A DNA stretch of 64,000 bases from Calothrix sp. NIES-2100 (GCF_002368195.1 NZ_AP018178.1:1558238-1622237); one strand, 5' to 3'. Counted from the stretch's first letter, positions 53,176-61,830 are shown. The notes: a model not told the origin generated them from the letters alone. Translations and numbers: made by a program.

Positions 53176-53298
53176 CTGTTGACTGTTGACTGTTGTAGGG
53201 GCGGGTTTAACCGACATATCTGTTTTCTGTGTAAATATCTCACAGAACCCGCCCCTACAGACTGTTGCCCAATGCCCCATGCCCCATGCCCAATAAAA
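53166..53298. repeat. TTGACTG heptamer repeats and GCCCC repeats after hisD
   Basis: Tandem TGACTGT heptamers at ~53167-53193 overlap the hisD stop region. A TGTAGGGGCGGGTT ... AACCCGCCCCTACA inverted pair (about 53193-53260) and GCCCCAT repeats follow. Confidence 0.6.
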
Positions 53299-53332
53299 AA
53301 CCAGGTAACTCAACCGCTACCTGGTTTTTTTT
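53299..53332 (+). terminator. Intrinsic terminator downstream of hisD
   Basis: AACCAGGTA (53299-53307), 10-nt loop, TACCTGGTT (53318-53326) and a run of eight T (53325-53332). Confidence 0.85.
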
Positions 53333-53381
53333 AAATCACAATTTCCAGACTGATTGGAGCAAAGCACTGCTATGCTCCTAA

Positions 53382-53527
53382 GGGACTTACAAAAAATAAA
53401 TTACCCATATTCCGTAGTGCGTTCGCGTAGCGTGTCCGAAGGACAAACATCTTGCTCGCTTTTGTACATCAGCGAGCGAGACGCTCGCACTACAAATTTA
53501 TTGGGTATTTAAAAAATTGGATGTCCC
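53382..53527 (+). mobile_element. Miniature inverted-repeat element, copy 2 (146 bp)
   Basis: Starts GGGACTTACAAAAAATAAAT and ends AATTGGATGTCCC, with GGGAC/GTCCC termini. The interior carries a GAGCGAG/CTCGC hairpin. The reverse-orientation relative is at 4760-4878. It ends 20 bp from the fba stop, so the fba transcript probably reads into it. Confidence 0.72.
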
Positions 53528-53546
53528 TAATTATTGTCTAAGCAAA

Positions 53547-54626
53547 TTAGACTTTGGCAGCTGCCTTGGTGATCATTTTGAGTTCGCCTTTAGCGTACTT
53601 AGCAGCAAAATCTTCCAAAGAAACTTGCTTAATCTTGCTAGCGTTACCAGCGGTACCAAATTGCTGATAGCGTTCTGCACAAACCTTCTGCATATAGGTG
53701 ATAGAAGGCTTGAGGAAGTGACGGGGGTCAAATTCCTTGGGATTTTTTGCCAAAGCTTCACGTACCGCAGCAGTAATTGCCAGACGGTTGTCGGTGTCAA
53801 TGTTTACCTTACGTACACCGCTCTTGATACCTTTTTGAATTTCTTCTACAGGTACGCCGTAGGTTTCAGGAATTGCTCCGCCATACTCGTTAATTACAGC
53901 AATTAAATCTTCAGGTACGGAGGAAGAACCGTGCATTACCAAGTGGGTGTTGGGCAAACGGCGGTGAATTTCTTCAATGCGGCTGATTGCCAAAATTTCG
54001 CCAGTAGGCTTACGGGTAAACTTATAAGCACCGTGGCTGGTACCAATAGCTACAGCCAAAGCATCTACTTGGGTTTGTTCTACGAAGTTAACAGCTTCGT
54101 CGGGGTCGGTCAGCAATTGGGAATGGTCGAGTGTACCTTCAAAACCATGACCATCTTCAGCTTCACCCGCACCAGTTTCTAGAGAACCTAAGCAACCGAG
54201 TTCGCCTTCAACGCTGACACCCAAAGAATGAGCTACATTCACAACTTCGCTGGTAACACGGACGTTGTACTCGAAGCTTGCTGGGGTCTTAGCATCCGCT
54301 TCCAACGAGCCATCCATCATGACGCTGGTGAAGTTGTTCTTAATTGCTGAATAGCAGGTAGAAGGAGCATTGCCATGATCTTGGTGCATGACAATGGGAA
54401 TGTGAGGATAGGTTTCTACCGCAGCCAAAATCAGGTGGCGGAGGAAGTTTTCTCCTGCATAGTTACGAGCGCCACGAGAAGCTTGTAAAATTACGGGGCT
54501 ATCTGTTTCAGCAGCAGCCTTCAGGATCGCCTGAATTTGTTCCAAATTGTTAACGTTGAAAGCTGGGATGCCGTAACCGTTTTCAGCCGCGTGATCCAAC
54601 AACAGCCTTAATGGTACAAGCGCCAT
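53547..54626 (-). CDS. fba: Fructose-bisphosphate aldolase, class II
   Basis: 359 residues. Reversible aldol cleavage of fructose 1,6-bisphosphate, and sedoheptulose bisphosphate in the Calvin cycle; Zn-dependent. Motifs: YGIPAFNVNNLEQIQAIL, the Zn-site VMHQDHGNAPSTC, GTSHGAYKF, HLVMHGSSSVP with the second metal His, and VRKVNIDTDNRLAITAAVRE binding substrate phosphate. The start has a strong AGGAGG 8 nt upstream. The cyanobacterial type (TSTATE of Calvin enzymes) is consistent with the length. Monocistronic, facing hisD. Confidence 0.96.
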   Translation of the reverse strand: MALVPLRLLLDHAAENGYGIPAFNVNNLEQIQAILKAAAETDSPVILQASRGARNYAGENFLRHLILAAVETYPHIPIVMHQDHGNAPSTCYSAIKNNFTSVMMDGSLEADAKTPASFEYNVRVTSEVVNVAHSLGVSVEGELGCLGSLETGAGEAEDGHGFEGTLDHSQLLTDPDEAVNFVEQTQVDALAVAIGTSHGAYKFTRKPTGEILAISRIEEIHRRLPNTHLVMHGSSSVPEDLIAVINEYGGAIPETYGVPVEEIQKGIKSGVRKVNIDTDNRLAITAAVREALAKNPKEFDPRHFLKPSITYMQKVCAERYQQFGTAGNASKIKQVSLEDFAAKYAKGELKMITKAAAKV

Positions 54627-54904
54627 AGATAGTCCTCCTAATGTGGTTGTCAGCTAGTCGGTGTGAGAGAAGCGTAATTATTTACCATTATTGTAATTGT
54701 TACGCTAATCTTAAGAGTTTTTTCAACATATAGGAAATTATAACTATTGAATGGTGTTTATGTTGAAAAAGTTTACGCTACAACTCATAAATGTGGCTTA
54801 TATTCACGATAGCTTACTGTAAAGTCTGCTACGCCACAGTTTGGGGCTTTGGTAGTCCTGTATGCTAGATGATTGCTCAAAGGCGATTTCTACAACGGAT
54901 TACG

Positions 54905-54937
54905 AGATCCCCGACTTCTTTAAGAAGTCGGGGATCT
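54905..54937. repeat. Perfect palindrome, GATCCCCGACTT hairpin repeat copy 2
   Basis: 16-bp arms AGATCCCCGACTTCTT around one central base. Same family as 44092-44122. No T tract on either side, so a dispersed hairpin rather than a terminator. Confidence 0.75.
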
Positions 54938-55003
54938 GACCTCTACAACAGATGTGATTTGGACAAAAAATCATATTTAGTATTTTTTGTCAATCCACAA
55001 GTC

Positions 55004-55699
55004 CTAACTCATTGATGGTGGTAGTTGCTCGAAAAATGCTGCGTGTTCAGGAGATTGCAACCCTGTTTGTAAAGCCGCCAGTACAGACTGCATATTCCCC
55101 GTTAATAATTCTGGTACTGCTAACCACAAGCCTGGAAAAACCCGACTGCGCAGAACGCCAAGATCATCAGGTACTAATTCCAGGTACTCACCCTGTTCTA
55201 AAGAGAACCAACTCAATTTTTGCTCTAGGACTTGCCAGACAATATATTCTTTGACACCATTGCGGCGATAAGCTTGTTTTTTGCCATGCAGGTCAATAGC
55301 TACGCTACTAGCAGCAATTTCGACAATTAACTCAGGCGCACCTTCAATATAATCATCCTCACTCACTCTTGCTTGACCTCCTGCTTCTGGGGTGATGAGG
55401 AGAACTGCATCTGGCTGAGGTTCATTATCCAAATCTAGGCGTACAGTTGGTTCAACTCCCAAAGCTACGCCTGGTGTAGCTGCTTCATAGTTACCGAGCC
55501 ATGTAAGAATCCAGCCATGAGGTTGACCGTGACTTCTAAAACGCAAAGCAGCAGGCATAATATAGACAATTCCCTCGATTAATTCAGCCTTTTTCAAGTT
55601 TGTCATGGCATTGTAGCGACGCTCAAATTCATAACGGGTGAGTTTGTCGCCATTTTCCAATAGGGGAATTATCCGATGCTGTGCAGGTGTTTTCACCAT
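55004..55699 (-). CDS. Uma2 family (DUF820) endonuclease-like protein
   Basis: 231 residues. Uma2/DUF820 proteins have a PD-(D/E)XK fold and are greatly expanded in cyanobacteria. Seen here: LTRYEFERRYNAMTNLKKAE, a beta-rich ELIEGIVYIMP, EPQPDAVLLITPEAGG (catalytic Asp), GAPELIVEIAASSVAIDLHG (catalytic Glu) and KKQAYRRNGVKEYIVW. Core residues are intact. The in vivo role is unknown, possibly mobile. A mutated copy of its 5' end and promoter lies at 56595-56751. Confidence 0.87.
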   Translation of the reverse strand: MVKTPAQHRIIPLLENGDKLTRYEFERRYNAMTNLKKAELIEGIVYIMPAALRFRSHGQPHGWILTWLGNYEAATPGVALGVEPTVRLDLDNEPQPDAVLLITPEAGGQARVSEDDYIEGAPELIVEIAASSVAIDLHGKKQAYRRNGVKEYIVWQVLEQKLSWFSLEQGEYLELVPDDLGVLRSRVFPGLWLAVPELLTGNMQSVLAALQTGLQSPEHAAFFEQLPPSMS

Positions 55700-55923
55700 A
55701 ATGATGGTATTTTCGGTTTAGCCTAAGTCTATCCTACCCAATAGGGGAAATTTATTGTAGGGATTAGGCGTAGGCGTAGCCCGTCTTAGACATCGCACTT
55801 TGTACGTCTACAAAATCTCAATTTAAATTAACCTAGAGATGTTTACAACAGACTACGGCTAGGCTTTCTTATTGTGCAGAAAATGAGGCTATAATCAGAT
55901 ATAAAATATTTATATAAAAAGCT
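55700..55923. other. Uma2/antitoxin divergent leader
   Basis: Shared upstream region with CGTAGCCCGTCTTAGACATC, a word of the dispersed repeats of this genome. No clear promoter. Confidence 0.35.
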
Positions 55924-56181
55924 ATGTCAACTAAAAGATTTGATATTAACCAATTAGAAATAACTGTTAGTGAATTACTTTCTTTGCTTCAATATGACAA
56001 AGAAATAGTCATCACTAATGGTAACATTCCTGTTGCTAGATTGACCATAGTTAATTCTCTTGAACAAATTATCTCTGAGTCAGAAAACAACCCCCAGCCT
56101 GGATTAAATTTAGGGGCAATGGTAATGAGCGATGATTTTGCTCAACCTTTACCAGATGAATTTTGGTTACAAAATCCATGA
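55924..56181 (+). CDS. Phd/YefM-like antitoxin
   Basis: 85 residues. FDINQLEITVSELLSLLQ is the DNA-binding N-terminal segment, followed by KEIVITNGNIPVARL, typical of Phd/YefM antitoxins. The C-terminal FAQPLPDEFWLQNP is the toxin-binding tail seen with VapC/PIN partners. The stop overlaps the downstream toxin start (ATGA). The antitoxin is intact although its toxin gene is frameshifted. Confidence 0.84.
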   Translation: MSTKRFDINQLEITVSELLSLLQYDKEIVITNGNIPVARLTIVNSLEQIISESENNPQPGLNLGAMVMSDDFAQPLPDEFWLQNP

Positions 56182-56562
56182 AATTACTGTTAGATATACA
56201 TACGTTTATTTGGTGGGATAGTGACCCTTCAAAACTCTCTAGCAGAGCATTAGATTTATTAACAGATAAGGATAACCTCAGGTTATTGAGTGTTGTTAGC
56301 CTTTGGGAAATGCAAATTCAACACCAATTAGGTAAACTCACGTTAAATAAAGCTTTAAAAGAAATTATTGCTAGCCAACAAAACAATGATATTGAAATAT
56401 TACCAATTAATATTGATCATATTTTAGCTTTAGATATATTTACCCATTTATCATAAAGATCCTTTTGGTCGGTTACTTATTGCTCAAGCTAATATAGAAA
56501 ATGCTGTGATGATTAGTCGTGATGCTGTTTTTGCTAATTATTCAGTCCAGTTAGAATGGTAA
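56178..56562 (+). pseudogene. Frameshifted VapC-type PIN toxin
   Basis: Frame 1 from the ATG at 56178 encodes MKLLLDIHTFIWWDSDPSKL, the acidic site VSLWEMQIQHQLGKL and NIDHILALDIF, then stops at 56454-56456. The adjacent frame continues IYHKDPFGRLLIAQANIENA, VMISRDAVFANYSVQLEW to TAA at 56560-56562, giving a normal ~128-residue toxin if joined. A one-base (net +1) indel near 56435-56450 is the simplest cause. The last catalytic Asp (ISRDAVF) is in the shifted part, so the short product should lack RNase activity. Confidence 0.85.
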
Positions 56563-56594
56563 TTTATTTTCTAGTTTAGAAAAGCGATCGCGGG

Positions 56595-56751
56595 CATGGC
56601 GTTGTAGCGACGTTAAAATTCGTAACGGGTGAGTTTGTCGTCATTTTCCAATCGGGGAATTGTCCCATGCTGTGGAGAGGTTTTCACCATAACGATGGTA
56701 TTTAGGTTTAGCCTAAGCTTATGCTAGCGAACTGGGGAAATTTACGCGATC
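56595..56751 (-). pseudogene. Duplicated 5' end and promoter of the Uma2 gene
   Basis: Reads like 55600-55750 with scattered substitutions: GTTGTAGCGACG, AACGGGTGAGTTTGTCG, CATTTTCCAAT, GGTTTTCACCATAA and TTTAGGTTTAGCCTAAG all match. About 35 codons of the N-terminus and ~50 bp of leader are covered. No open product. Confidence 0.78.
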
Positions 56752-56826
56752 GCCGATACGGGCATATTACCCCATCTAGAAACCCCAGAAGTCTTCATTG
56801 GGCTATTACAGCGACATTTACAGTAA
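56746..56826 (+). pseudogene. Possible 3' remnant of an alpha/beta-hydrolase gene
   Basis: A plus-strand frame ending at TAA 56824-56826 encodes TGILPHLETPEVFIGLLQRH, which resembles the GH-x-P-x-x-E-x-P end of alpha/beta hydrolases that holds the catalytic His; the His is replaced by Ile here. Only about 25 codons, so the call is weak. Confidence 0.3.
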
Positions 56827-56994
56827 TTGCGCGATCGCTTTTCTTAAGGCACTTTGATTAAAATACCCATAGTGTGGGCACTACCCACCGCCCTAAGAGG
56901 TTGTTTGAAAAGTGGTTGGCTGTATCTTCACACTCATTGATCCCCCCTAGCCCCCTTAAAAAGGGGGGAAAACTTCTTAAAGTCCCCCTTTTTA

Positions 56995-57295
56995 ATACCA
57001 ATTTGAAAAAAGAATGCGACAGATGGTAGGGGCACGGCACTGCCCATTGGTGTCAACTTAAGTCAAAACGCTTATTCCACAGGCATTTTACCCCACCCCT
57101 CAATCCCCTCCCCGCAAGCGGGGAGGGGACGTTTTGCGTCAGCAAAACTGGGGTGGGGTAGCGCGGATATTGGTGGTACGTGATTTTGTATCAAATCACA
57201 TCTTGGCAAGGGTTTCGCGTTAAGTTGACACGTATGGGCACTGCCGTGCCCTCTAGAATATATTGATGTGTCGCAAACATTATTTGAATTGGTAT
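56995..57295. mobile_element. 100-bp ATACCAATT MITE interrupted by another MITE
   Basis: The left half (56995-57044) and right half (57246-57295) together equal the intact element at 22246-22345, almost base for base. The 192-bp CAT...GTGTCAAC element plus one copy of its 9-bp duplication lies between them, splitting the central GCAC/GTGC hairpin. TA borders are kept. Confidence 0.88.
57045..57236. mobile_element. MITE with CAT...GTGTCAAC terminal inverted repeats, copy c (192 bp), nested
   Basis: CATTGGTGTCAACTTAAG at the left, GTTAAGTTGACACGTATG at the right. Flanked by the 9-bp duplication GGCACTGCC (57036-57044 and 57237-57245). The interior matches copy a at 14897: AAAACGCTTATTCCAC, a C-rich block, and GTTTTGCGTCAGCAAA. 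Confidence 0.88.
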
Positions 57296-57382
57296 AAAGG
57301 GGATAATGGGGGATCTAAAACGTTTTGCTACCCACGACAGGATTTTTCAAACATCCTCTAGCCGATGCTAAAAATAATACCT

Positions 57383-60300
57383 TTACAACCCACTCAAAAT
57401 AATTCCATCCTTAGCCCGCATATAAAGCACAGGTGTTGCAAAATCAGGTTTATCTAAGCCGACTTCCATTGAAATGGTGTTACGGGTGGATTGCATTGCT
57501 GCATCTACAGGCTTACCCAAAGCGAGAGTGCGGTAAAACTTGTCAGCAAACAGCTTAGCGGTAGAGTCTAGGATGGAATATTGCATGGCGACTACTGCGG
57601 GTATTCCCCGACGCACTAAGTTAGGTGCTATACCTGCAAATGCTTGGTTGTCAGACACCGCCGCACCTTGACAGGAATTTAGCACGGCTAACCCTAAGCT
57701 GCGCTTGCCTAAGAAGAAATTAGCGAAACCCTCATCATCTACCCATTTGCATTTGCCATCTTTCTCTACTAGGGCAATATAGCCTTGATTGTTCTCAAAT
57801 TTACCGTGACCAATGAAGTGAAAAACATTGTAAGGCTTTTCTTCCAGCTTTTGATCGATGTTGCGGATGGTAGCTCCTAGTAGCACATCTAACTCAATTT
57901 TGCCTGCATCTATGTATTTTTGCAGCGCGTCACGGATCAGGTTTTCTTCGCCAGTAACATCTAATTGCTTTAAGTCAGTTGGGCTGGAGATGACTAACAG
58001 CACTTTCAGCGGTAAGCTAGCGGCTTTGATGTCGCGCTTTTGCAGGGGAACGTCAACATAACGCGACAGTACAGTTTGGGTGTTATTTCCTAAGAAAGTG
58101 TTAGTAGCTTCATCATAGAGAAATTCCCAAGGTAGGGCGGCTAATTCGGGGGAATCAAACACTAGGCGCAAGCGTACCTCGTAATTATTTGCTTGTGCGC
58201 CTGCGATTGTCGCTTGTAATCGTCCGTGAATCTTTGTCGGGAATAGCGCTTGGTAGAGTTCGCCACCTAAAGCTTTGAGTAAATCGGTATCTGTTTGGCG
58301 AGACTCAATTAGTTTTAATGTCAGCTTAATTCTGTTCATTTCCAAGCGCAATTCGCCCCATTCGTCGCCCTGTTCTGAGGAAGCGCGAATTTTGCGGTCT
58401 GCTGTCACTAATATTTGGAAATCGTGGTAATTTATCATCGGTTGATTTTTGAATGATTTATCTCTGGCTTTAGACAATTCTTGTTGTAGTGGTTCAAATT
58501 GGGATTGTAGATTAACATCATCAATCAGCCTACGAACATCTACCATTTCATAGCTGTTTTCGCATTCAATTCGATATCGCCCAGCTTTCAAGCGCTTATA
58601 CAAATTATCTAAAGGGTAAGAATGAGGTGTTAGGCTTCCTGTACAGCTTTCGCAGTTGCAAGGAACAAGTGTGTCATACTGCAATCGCTCAAAAGATTTA
58701 TGGATTTTATCTAGTTCGTGAGTGACAACAGCTAGCAATTCTTTCTTGCGGTTTCCTTCTACACGGATTTTAATTTCTTTAAGATTATAATTTTCAATAA
58801 CTTCTGCACGAGTTTGGTCTTTTTCGAGAACAACGCCGCTTCTCCAAACGAGTTTTTGTTGCTCAATCCAAGGATGGGTTTCTACAATGAAGCGAGTGAT
58901 AATACCCTTGGGCATGAACTTGTATTCGTAGCGTAAAATTAAGTTATTTGTTTCATTCCAAGTATATTGAGGTTTGTCGATATCGAGTAATTGCGGTGCA
59001 ATATAATTGTTGGGACTATTAGGAATTGGGTAGCAAAGTTTAAACCGCATCATTAATTGTAGCAGTTCATCTTGCATATCAGCATATTCGCTATCTTTCC
59101 AAATATCTTGAAGATTTTGCTTGGTGAAACGTCCCAGCTTTTCTTTGACGCTTTTATTGTCTACCACTTTGTAGACAGCAGTAGTTGCCCATTCTGGTTT
59201 GAGGATGACACAGTGTTTTAGTGTAGAATCATCTTGAAAGTGTAAGCAAACGCCGAGGTCGTGGAGATAGCGACTCAGATCAATCTGATATTTATCGTCA
59301 GTTAAATTATTAACTCGGCAAAATTCCTTGTATTCATAAAAGCTAATGTAGTTGCGGGAGTGATTTTCTAAAGCAGAACGGACTCTTAACCAGAGTTTTG
59401 GCAGAGGTTTGCCGACATGGGGAAGTCTACTAATGTAGTCTTGAATAGCTTGTTTGATATCTGGTAAACCACGATTGGTGGCTAGGTTAGTTGCTAGGAT
59501 TTTCTCTAGATTAGTAAATTCTCCCCGCAATTCTCGTTCATTAACTTCACATTGACGGTCTTGTTTTTCGTTTTTAATAATGATAACTGGGCTATTTTCA
59601 CTTAAGAGTTCAACGACCTTCAACCACCAGTAAAAGTCTGTATTTTCTTTGCGAGTATCAGCAACTAACGCATAAAGAGAACGTTTGGTGAGAAAAAACT
59701 GATGTGTTTGATGGTAAATTTCTTGTCCGCCAAAGTCCCAAATATTAACGCGAAAATCTTTGCCATTGGGTTGGGTGAAATGCCACCGGATTACCGCAAT
59801 GCCTTCGGTTGATTTCTCATCCGGCTGGAGTTCGTAACTTTCATTTTGAATTTTATTAGCTAAAGAGGTTTTACCTGCTCCTCCTTCGCCAACAATCAAG
59901 AATTTTGCTTCGTAGAGGTCTTCACTTTCTTGTTCTAGTTGTTGTCTATAAAAGTTAATAATTGCTATTAATCCATTTTTTCGGATTTCTGGCGGAAGCG
60001 TAATTAATTCGTTGCCTCCGAGTTTGAGCAATTGCAAGTTGACCAGTTTTCCAAATTCCGCTGGCAGACTATTGAGTTGATTACTGCCCAGGTCGAGCAA
60101 TTGCAAGTTGACCAGTTTTCCAAATTCCGCTGGCAGACTGCTGAGTTGATTACTGCTCAGGTCGAGCAATTGCAAGTTCTCCAGTTGTCCAATTTCCCCT
60201 GGCAGACTGCTGAGTTGATTACTGCCCAGGTAGAGCAATTGCAAGTTCTCCAGTTGTCCAATTTCCCCTGGCAGACTGCTGAGTTGATTACTGCCCAGGT

Positions 60301-60709
60301 AGAGCAATTGCAAGTTCTCCAATTGTACAATTTTCTCTGGCAGACTGCTGAGTTGATTACTGCCCAGGTAGAGCGATTGCAAGTTCTCCAGTTGTACAAT
60401 TTTCTCTGGCAGACTGCTGAGTTGATTCCTGTTGAGGTAGAGCGATTGCAAGTTCTCCAGTTGTCCAATTTCTCCTGGCAGACTGCTGAGTTGATTACTG
60501 TTGAGGTAGAGCGATTGCAAGTTCTCCAGTTGTCCAATTTCTCCTGGCAGACTGCTGAGTTGATTCCTATTGAGGTAGAGCGATTGCAAGTTAACCAGCT
60601 TGCCAATGTCAGGCGGTAAAGCTGTCAAATTGTTACCAGAGAGGTAAAGTTCTGTTACACGCTCTATTGCGGCTTGTTCAATTACCTGTAGCAGTTCTTT
60701 CTCGGTCAT
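57383..60709 (-). CDS. LRR-Roc-COR-CHAT protein (ROCO GTPase with caspase-like domain)
   Basis: 1108 residues from the ATG at 60709; a TTG nine codons upstream is possible. Leucine-rich repeats occupy ~20-245 with nine near-identical 23-residue units (NQLSSLPGEIGQLENLQ). The Roc GTPase follows: P-loop GEGGAGKTS at ~274-282, WDFGGQE switch and NEKQD as the base-recognition motif. COR is ~440-700 (HCVILKPEWATTAVYKVVDN). A C-terminal CHAT domain (~880-1108) has His968 in FIGHGKF and Cys1013 in LNSCQGAAV. The expected behaviour is a sensor/switch that activates a CHAT protease, akin to NLR-type defence or programmed-death proteins. Cytoplasmic. Preceded by a 21-bp repeat array. Confidence 0.88.
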   Translation of the reverse strand: MTEKELLQVIEQAAIERVTELYLSGNNLTALPPDIGKLVNLQSLYLNRNQLSSLPGEIGQLENLQSLYLNSNQLSSLPGEIGQLENLQSLYLNRNQLSSLPEKIVQLENLQSLYLGSNQLSSLPEKIVQLENLQLLYLGSNQLSSLPGEIGQLENLQLLYLGSNQLSSLPGEIGQLENLQLLDLSSNQLSSLPAEFGKLVNLQLLDLGSNQLNSLPAEFGKLVNLQLLKLGGNELITLPPEIRKNGLIAIINFYRQQLEQESEDLYEAKFLIVGEGGAGKTSLANKIQNESYELQPDEKSTEGIAVIRWHFTQPNGKDFRVNIWDFGGQEIYHQTHQFFLTKRSLYALVADTRKENTDFYWWLKVVELLSENSPVIIIKNEKQDRQCEVNERELRGEFTNLEKILATNLATNRGLPDIKQAIQDYISRLPHVGKPLPKLWLRVRSALENHSRNYISFYEYKEFCRVNNLTDDKYQIDLSRYLHDLGVCLHFQDDSTLKHCVILKPEWATTAVYKVVDNKSVKEKLGRFTKQNLQDIWKDSEYADMQDELLQLMMRFKLCYPIPNSPNNYIAPQLLDIDKPQYTWNETNNLILRYEYKFMPKGIITRFIVETHPWIEQQKLVWRSGVVLEKDQTRAEVIENYNLKEIKIRVEGNRKKELLAVVTHELDKIHKSFERLQYDTLVPCNCESCTGSLTPHSYPLDNLYKRLKAGRYRIECENSYEMVDVRRLIDDVNLQSQFEPLQQELSKARDKSFKNQPMINYHDFQILVTADRKIRASSEQGDEWGELRLEMNRIKLTLKLIESRQTDTDLLKALGGELYQALFPTKIHGRLQATIAGAQANNYEVRLRLVFDSPELAALPWEFLYDEATNTFLGNNTQTVLSRYVDVPLQKRDIKAASLPLKVLLVISSPTDLKQLDVTGEENLIRDALQKYIDAGKIELDVLLGATIRNIDQKLEEKPYNVFHFIGHGKFENNQGYIALVEKDGKCKWVDDEGFANFFLGKRSLGLAVLNSCQGAAVSDNQAFAGIAPNLVRRGIPAVVAMQYSILDSTAKLFADKFYRTLALGKPVDAAMQSTRNTISMEVGLDKPDFATPVLYMRAKDGIILSGL
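60025..60605 (-). repeat. 69-bp LRR-coding tandem repeats
   Basis: About nine units of 69 bp encode the LRRs, several nearly identical at DNA level (CAGACTGCTGAGTTGATTAC recurs unit after unit on the plus strand). Synonymous positions have barely diverged, so the array expanded recently or is homogenised. A long antisense open frame is a by-product. Confidence 0.88.
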
Positions 60710-60845
60710 TAGCGAAATTGCTGAACTATTAGCCAAAGAGTAACAAAATATTCTAAATTACAGCCATTTATCTGTAAAAAATGGCACAGGCGTGTTATTC
60801 AGTATAAGCTGAAACTAGAAATCCCTTCAGTGTTGCCTCTCAAAA

Positions 60846-61075
60846 CGACTTTGACGACGATCAAAACGACTTTGATGACGATAAATACGACTTTGATGAC
60901 GATAAATACAACATTTACGACGATCAAAACGACTTTGATGACGATAAATACAACATTTACGACGATCAAAACGACTTTGATGACGATAAATACAACATTT
61001 ACGACGATCAAAACGACTTCGACGACGATAAATACAACATTTACGACGATAAATACGACTTTGATGACGATTTTT
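60846..61075. repeat. 21-bp tandem repeat array, 11 copies, upstream of the ROCO gene
   Basis: Units alternate between CGACTTTGATGACGATAAAT and CAACATTTACGACGATCAAA (each 21 bp with the following base). Same period as the arrays at 4908 and 28413 but unrelated in sequence. Lies in the 5' flank of the minus-strand ROCO gene. Confidence 0.9.
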
Positions 61076-61222
61076 AAAAAAATTTACGTATAAACAAGGA
61101 AAAATAATCAGATTGATGCTAATTTGTGGTTAATTTTTCCGAATTATTGCTCATAGAGATTTATTGTTGCCTTGGCTAGAGTATACGCAGTCATCCTCTG
61201 ATTTACTCCAGGAGCGCATCTT

Positions 61223-61645
61223 ATGGCAAGACCAAAACGTAATTCACCTACTCTCGAAAAAGCTCTACGGCGAATTGCCGGAATGCGATGGATTAGCCCG
61301 ACACTAGACTTTGGCAAGGGATTGAATGTGACAGAATACGACAACCTCATCCAAAGTTTGCAAAACGAGCTATCCAGCTACAATACTTTAATCTCTACCC
61401 TAGATGAAAAGGCAGGTCGCATCTCTCAAATTGAAGCAGAATTAAACCGCTATTCAGAAAAGATGTTAATGAGTGTTGCAACTCATTATGGCAAAGATAG
61501 TTTGCAATATGGTCAGGCTGGAGGTAAGCCCCGCAAGAGTTCATCACGCCGTTCTCAGAACTCTCAACCTGCATCTGAGACTACAGTTACATCTGTGAAT
61601 GGTGCAAACAAAAACGGTAAAAAAAGCTCTGTTGCTTTACCCTAA
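61223..61645 (+). CDS. 140-residue helical protein, second member of the local family
   Basis: 140 residues, ATG at 61223 with AGGAG 8 nt upstream. A basic N-terminus (MARPKRNSPTLEKALRRIAG) is followed by DFGKGLNVTEYDNLIQSLQN, a coiled-coil-like ~45-90 (NTLISTLDEKAGRISQIEAE), SVATHYGKDSLQYGQAGGK and a Ser/Asn-rich tail. It shares length, order and the VATxYGxxSxxYxxAGG core with the protein at 22996-23418. No signal or membrane helix. Function unknown. Divergent from the ROCO gene across the 21-bp array. Confidence 0.8.
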   Translation: MARPKRNSPTLEKALRRIAGMRWISPTLDFGKGLNVTEYDNLIQSLQNELSSYNTLISTLDEKAGRISQIEAELNRYSEKMLMSVATHYGKDSLQYGQAGGKPRKSSSRRSQNSQPASETTVTSVNGANKNGKKSSVALP

Positions 61646-61680
61646 TCGGTTAACGGCATAATGCAAGCGATTCGCTCTTG

Positions 61681-61830
61681 TATAGCGCTTCTCGCTTGAG
61701 TCCAATACAGACCTAACCCCCAGCCCCTTCCCTACTAGAGTTGGGGAGTAAGATTCAAAGCCTCTCTCCTTTTAGGAGAGAGGTTTGGAGAGAGGTCAAA
61801 GTGTATTGCATCCACAAGAGAACCGCTATA
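61681..61830. mobile_element. 150-bp inverted-repeat element (TATAGCG...CGCTATA)
   Basis: Ends TATAGCGCTTCTCGCTTG and CAAGAGAACCGCTATA are imperfect inverted repeats, extending to CCAATACA/TGTATTG. The interior is a pair of CTCTCTCC/GGAGAGAGG and CCCC blocks. Non-coding. Confidence 0.68.

Noticed and set aside
60032..60619. 195-residue plus-strand frame opposite the LRR region
   Set aside because: Antisense shadow of the 69-bp LRR repeats. No start signal.
60799..61093. Thr/Ile-rich and Val/Ile-rich frames in the third 21-bp array
   Set aside because: Repeat-derived, with no ribosome site and no family resemblance.
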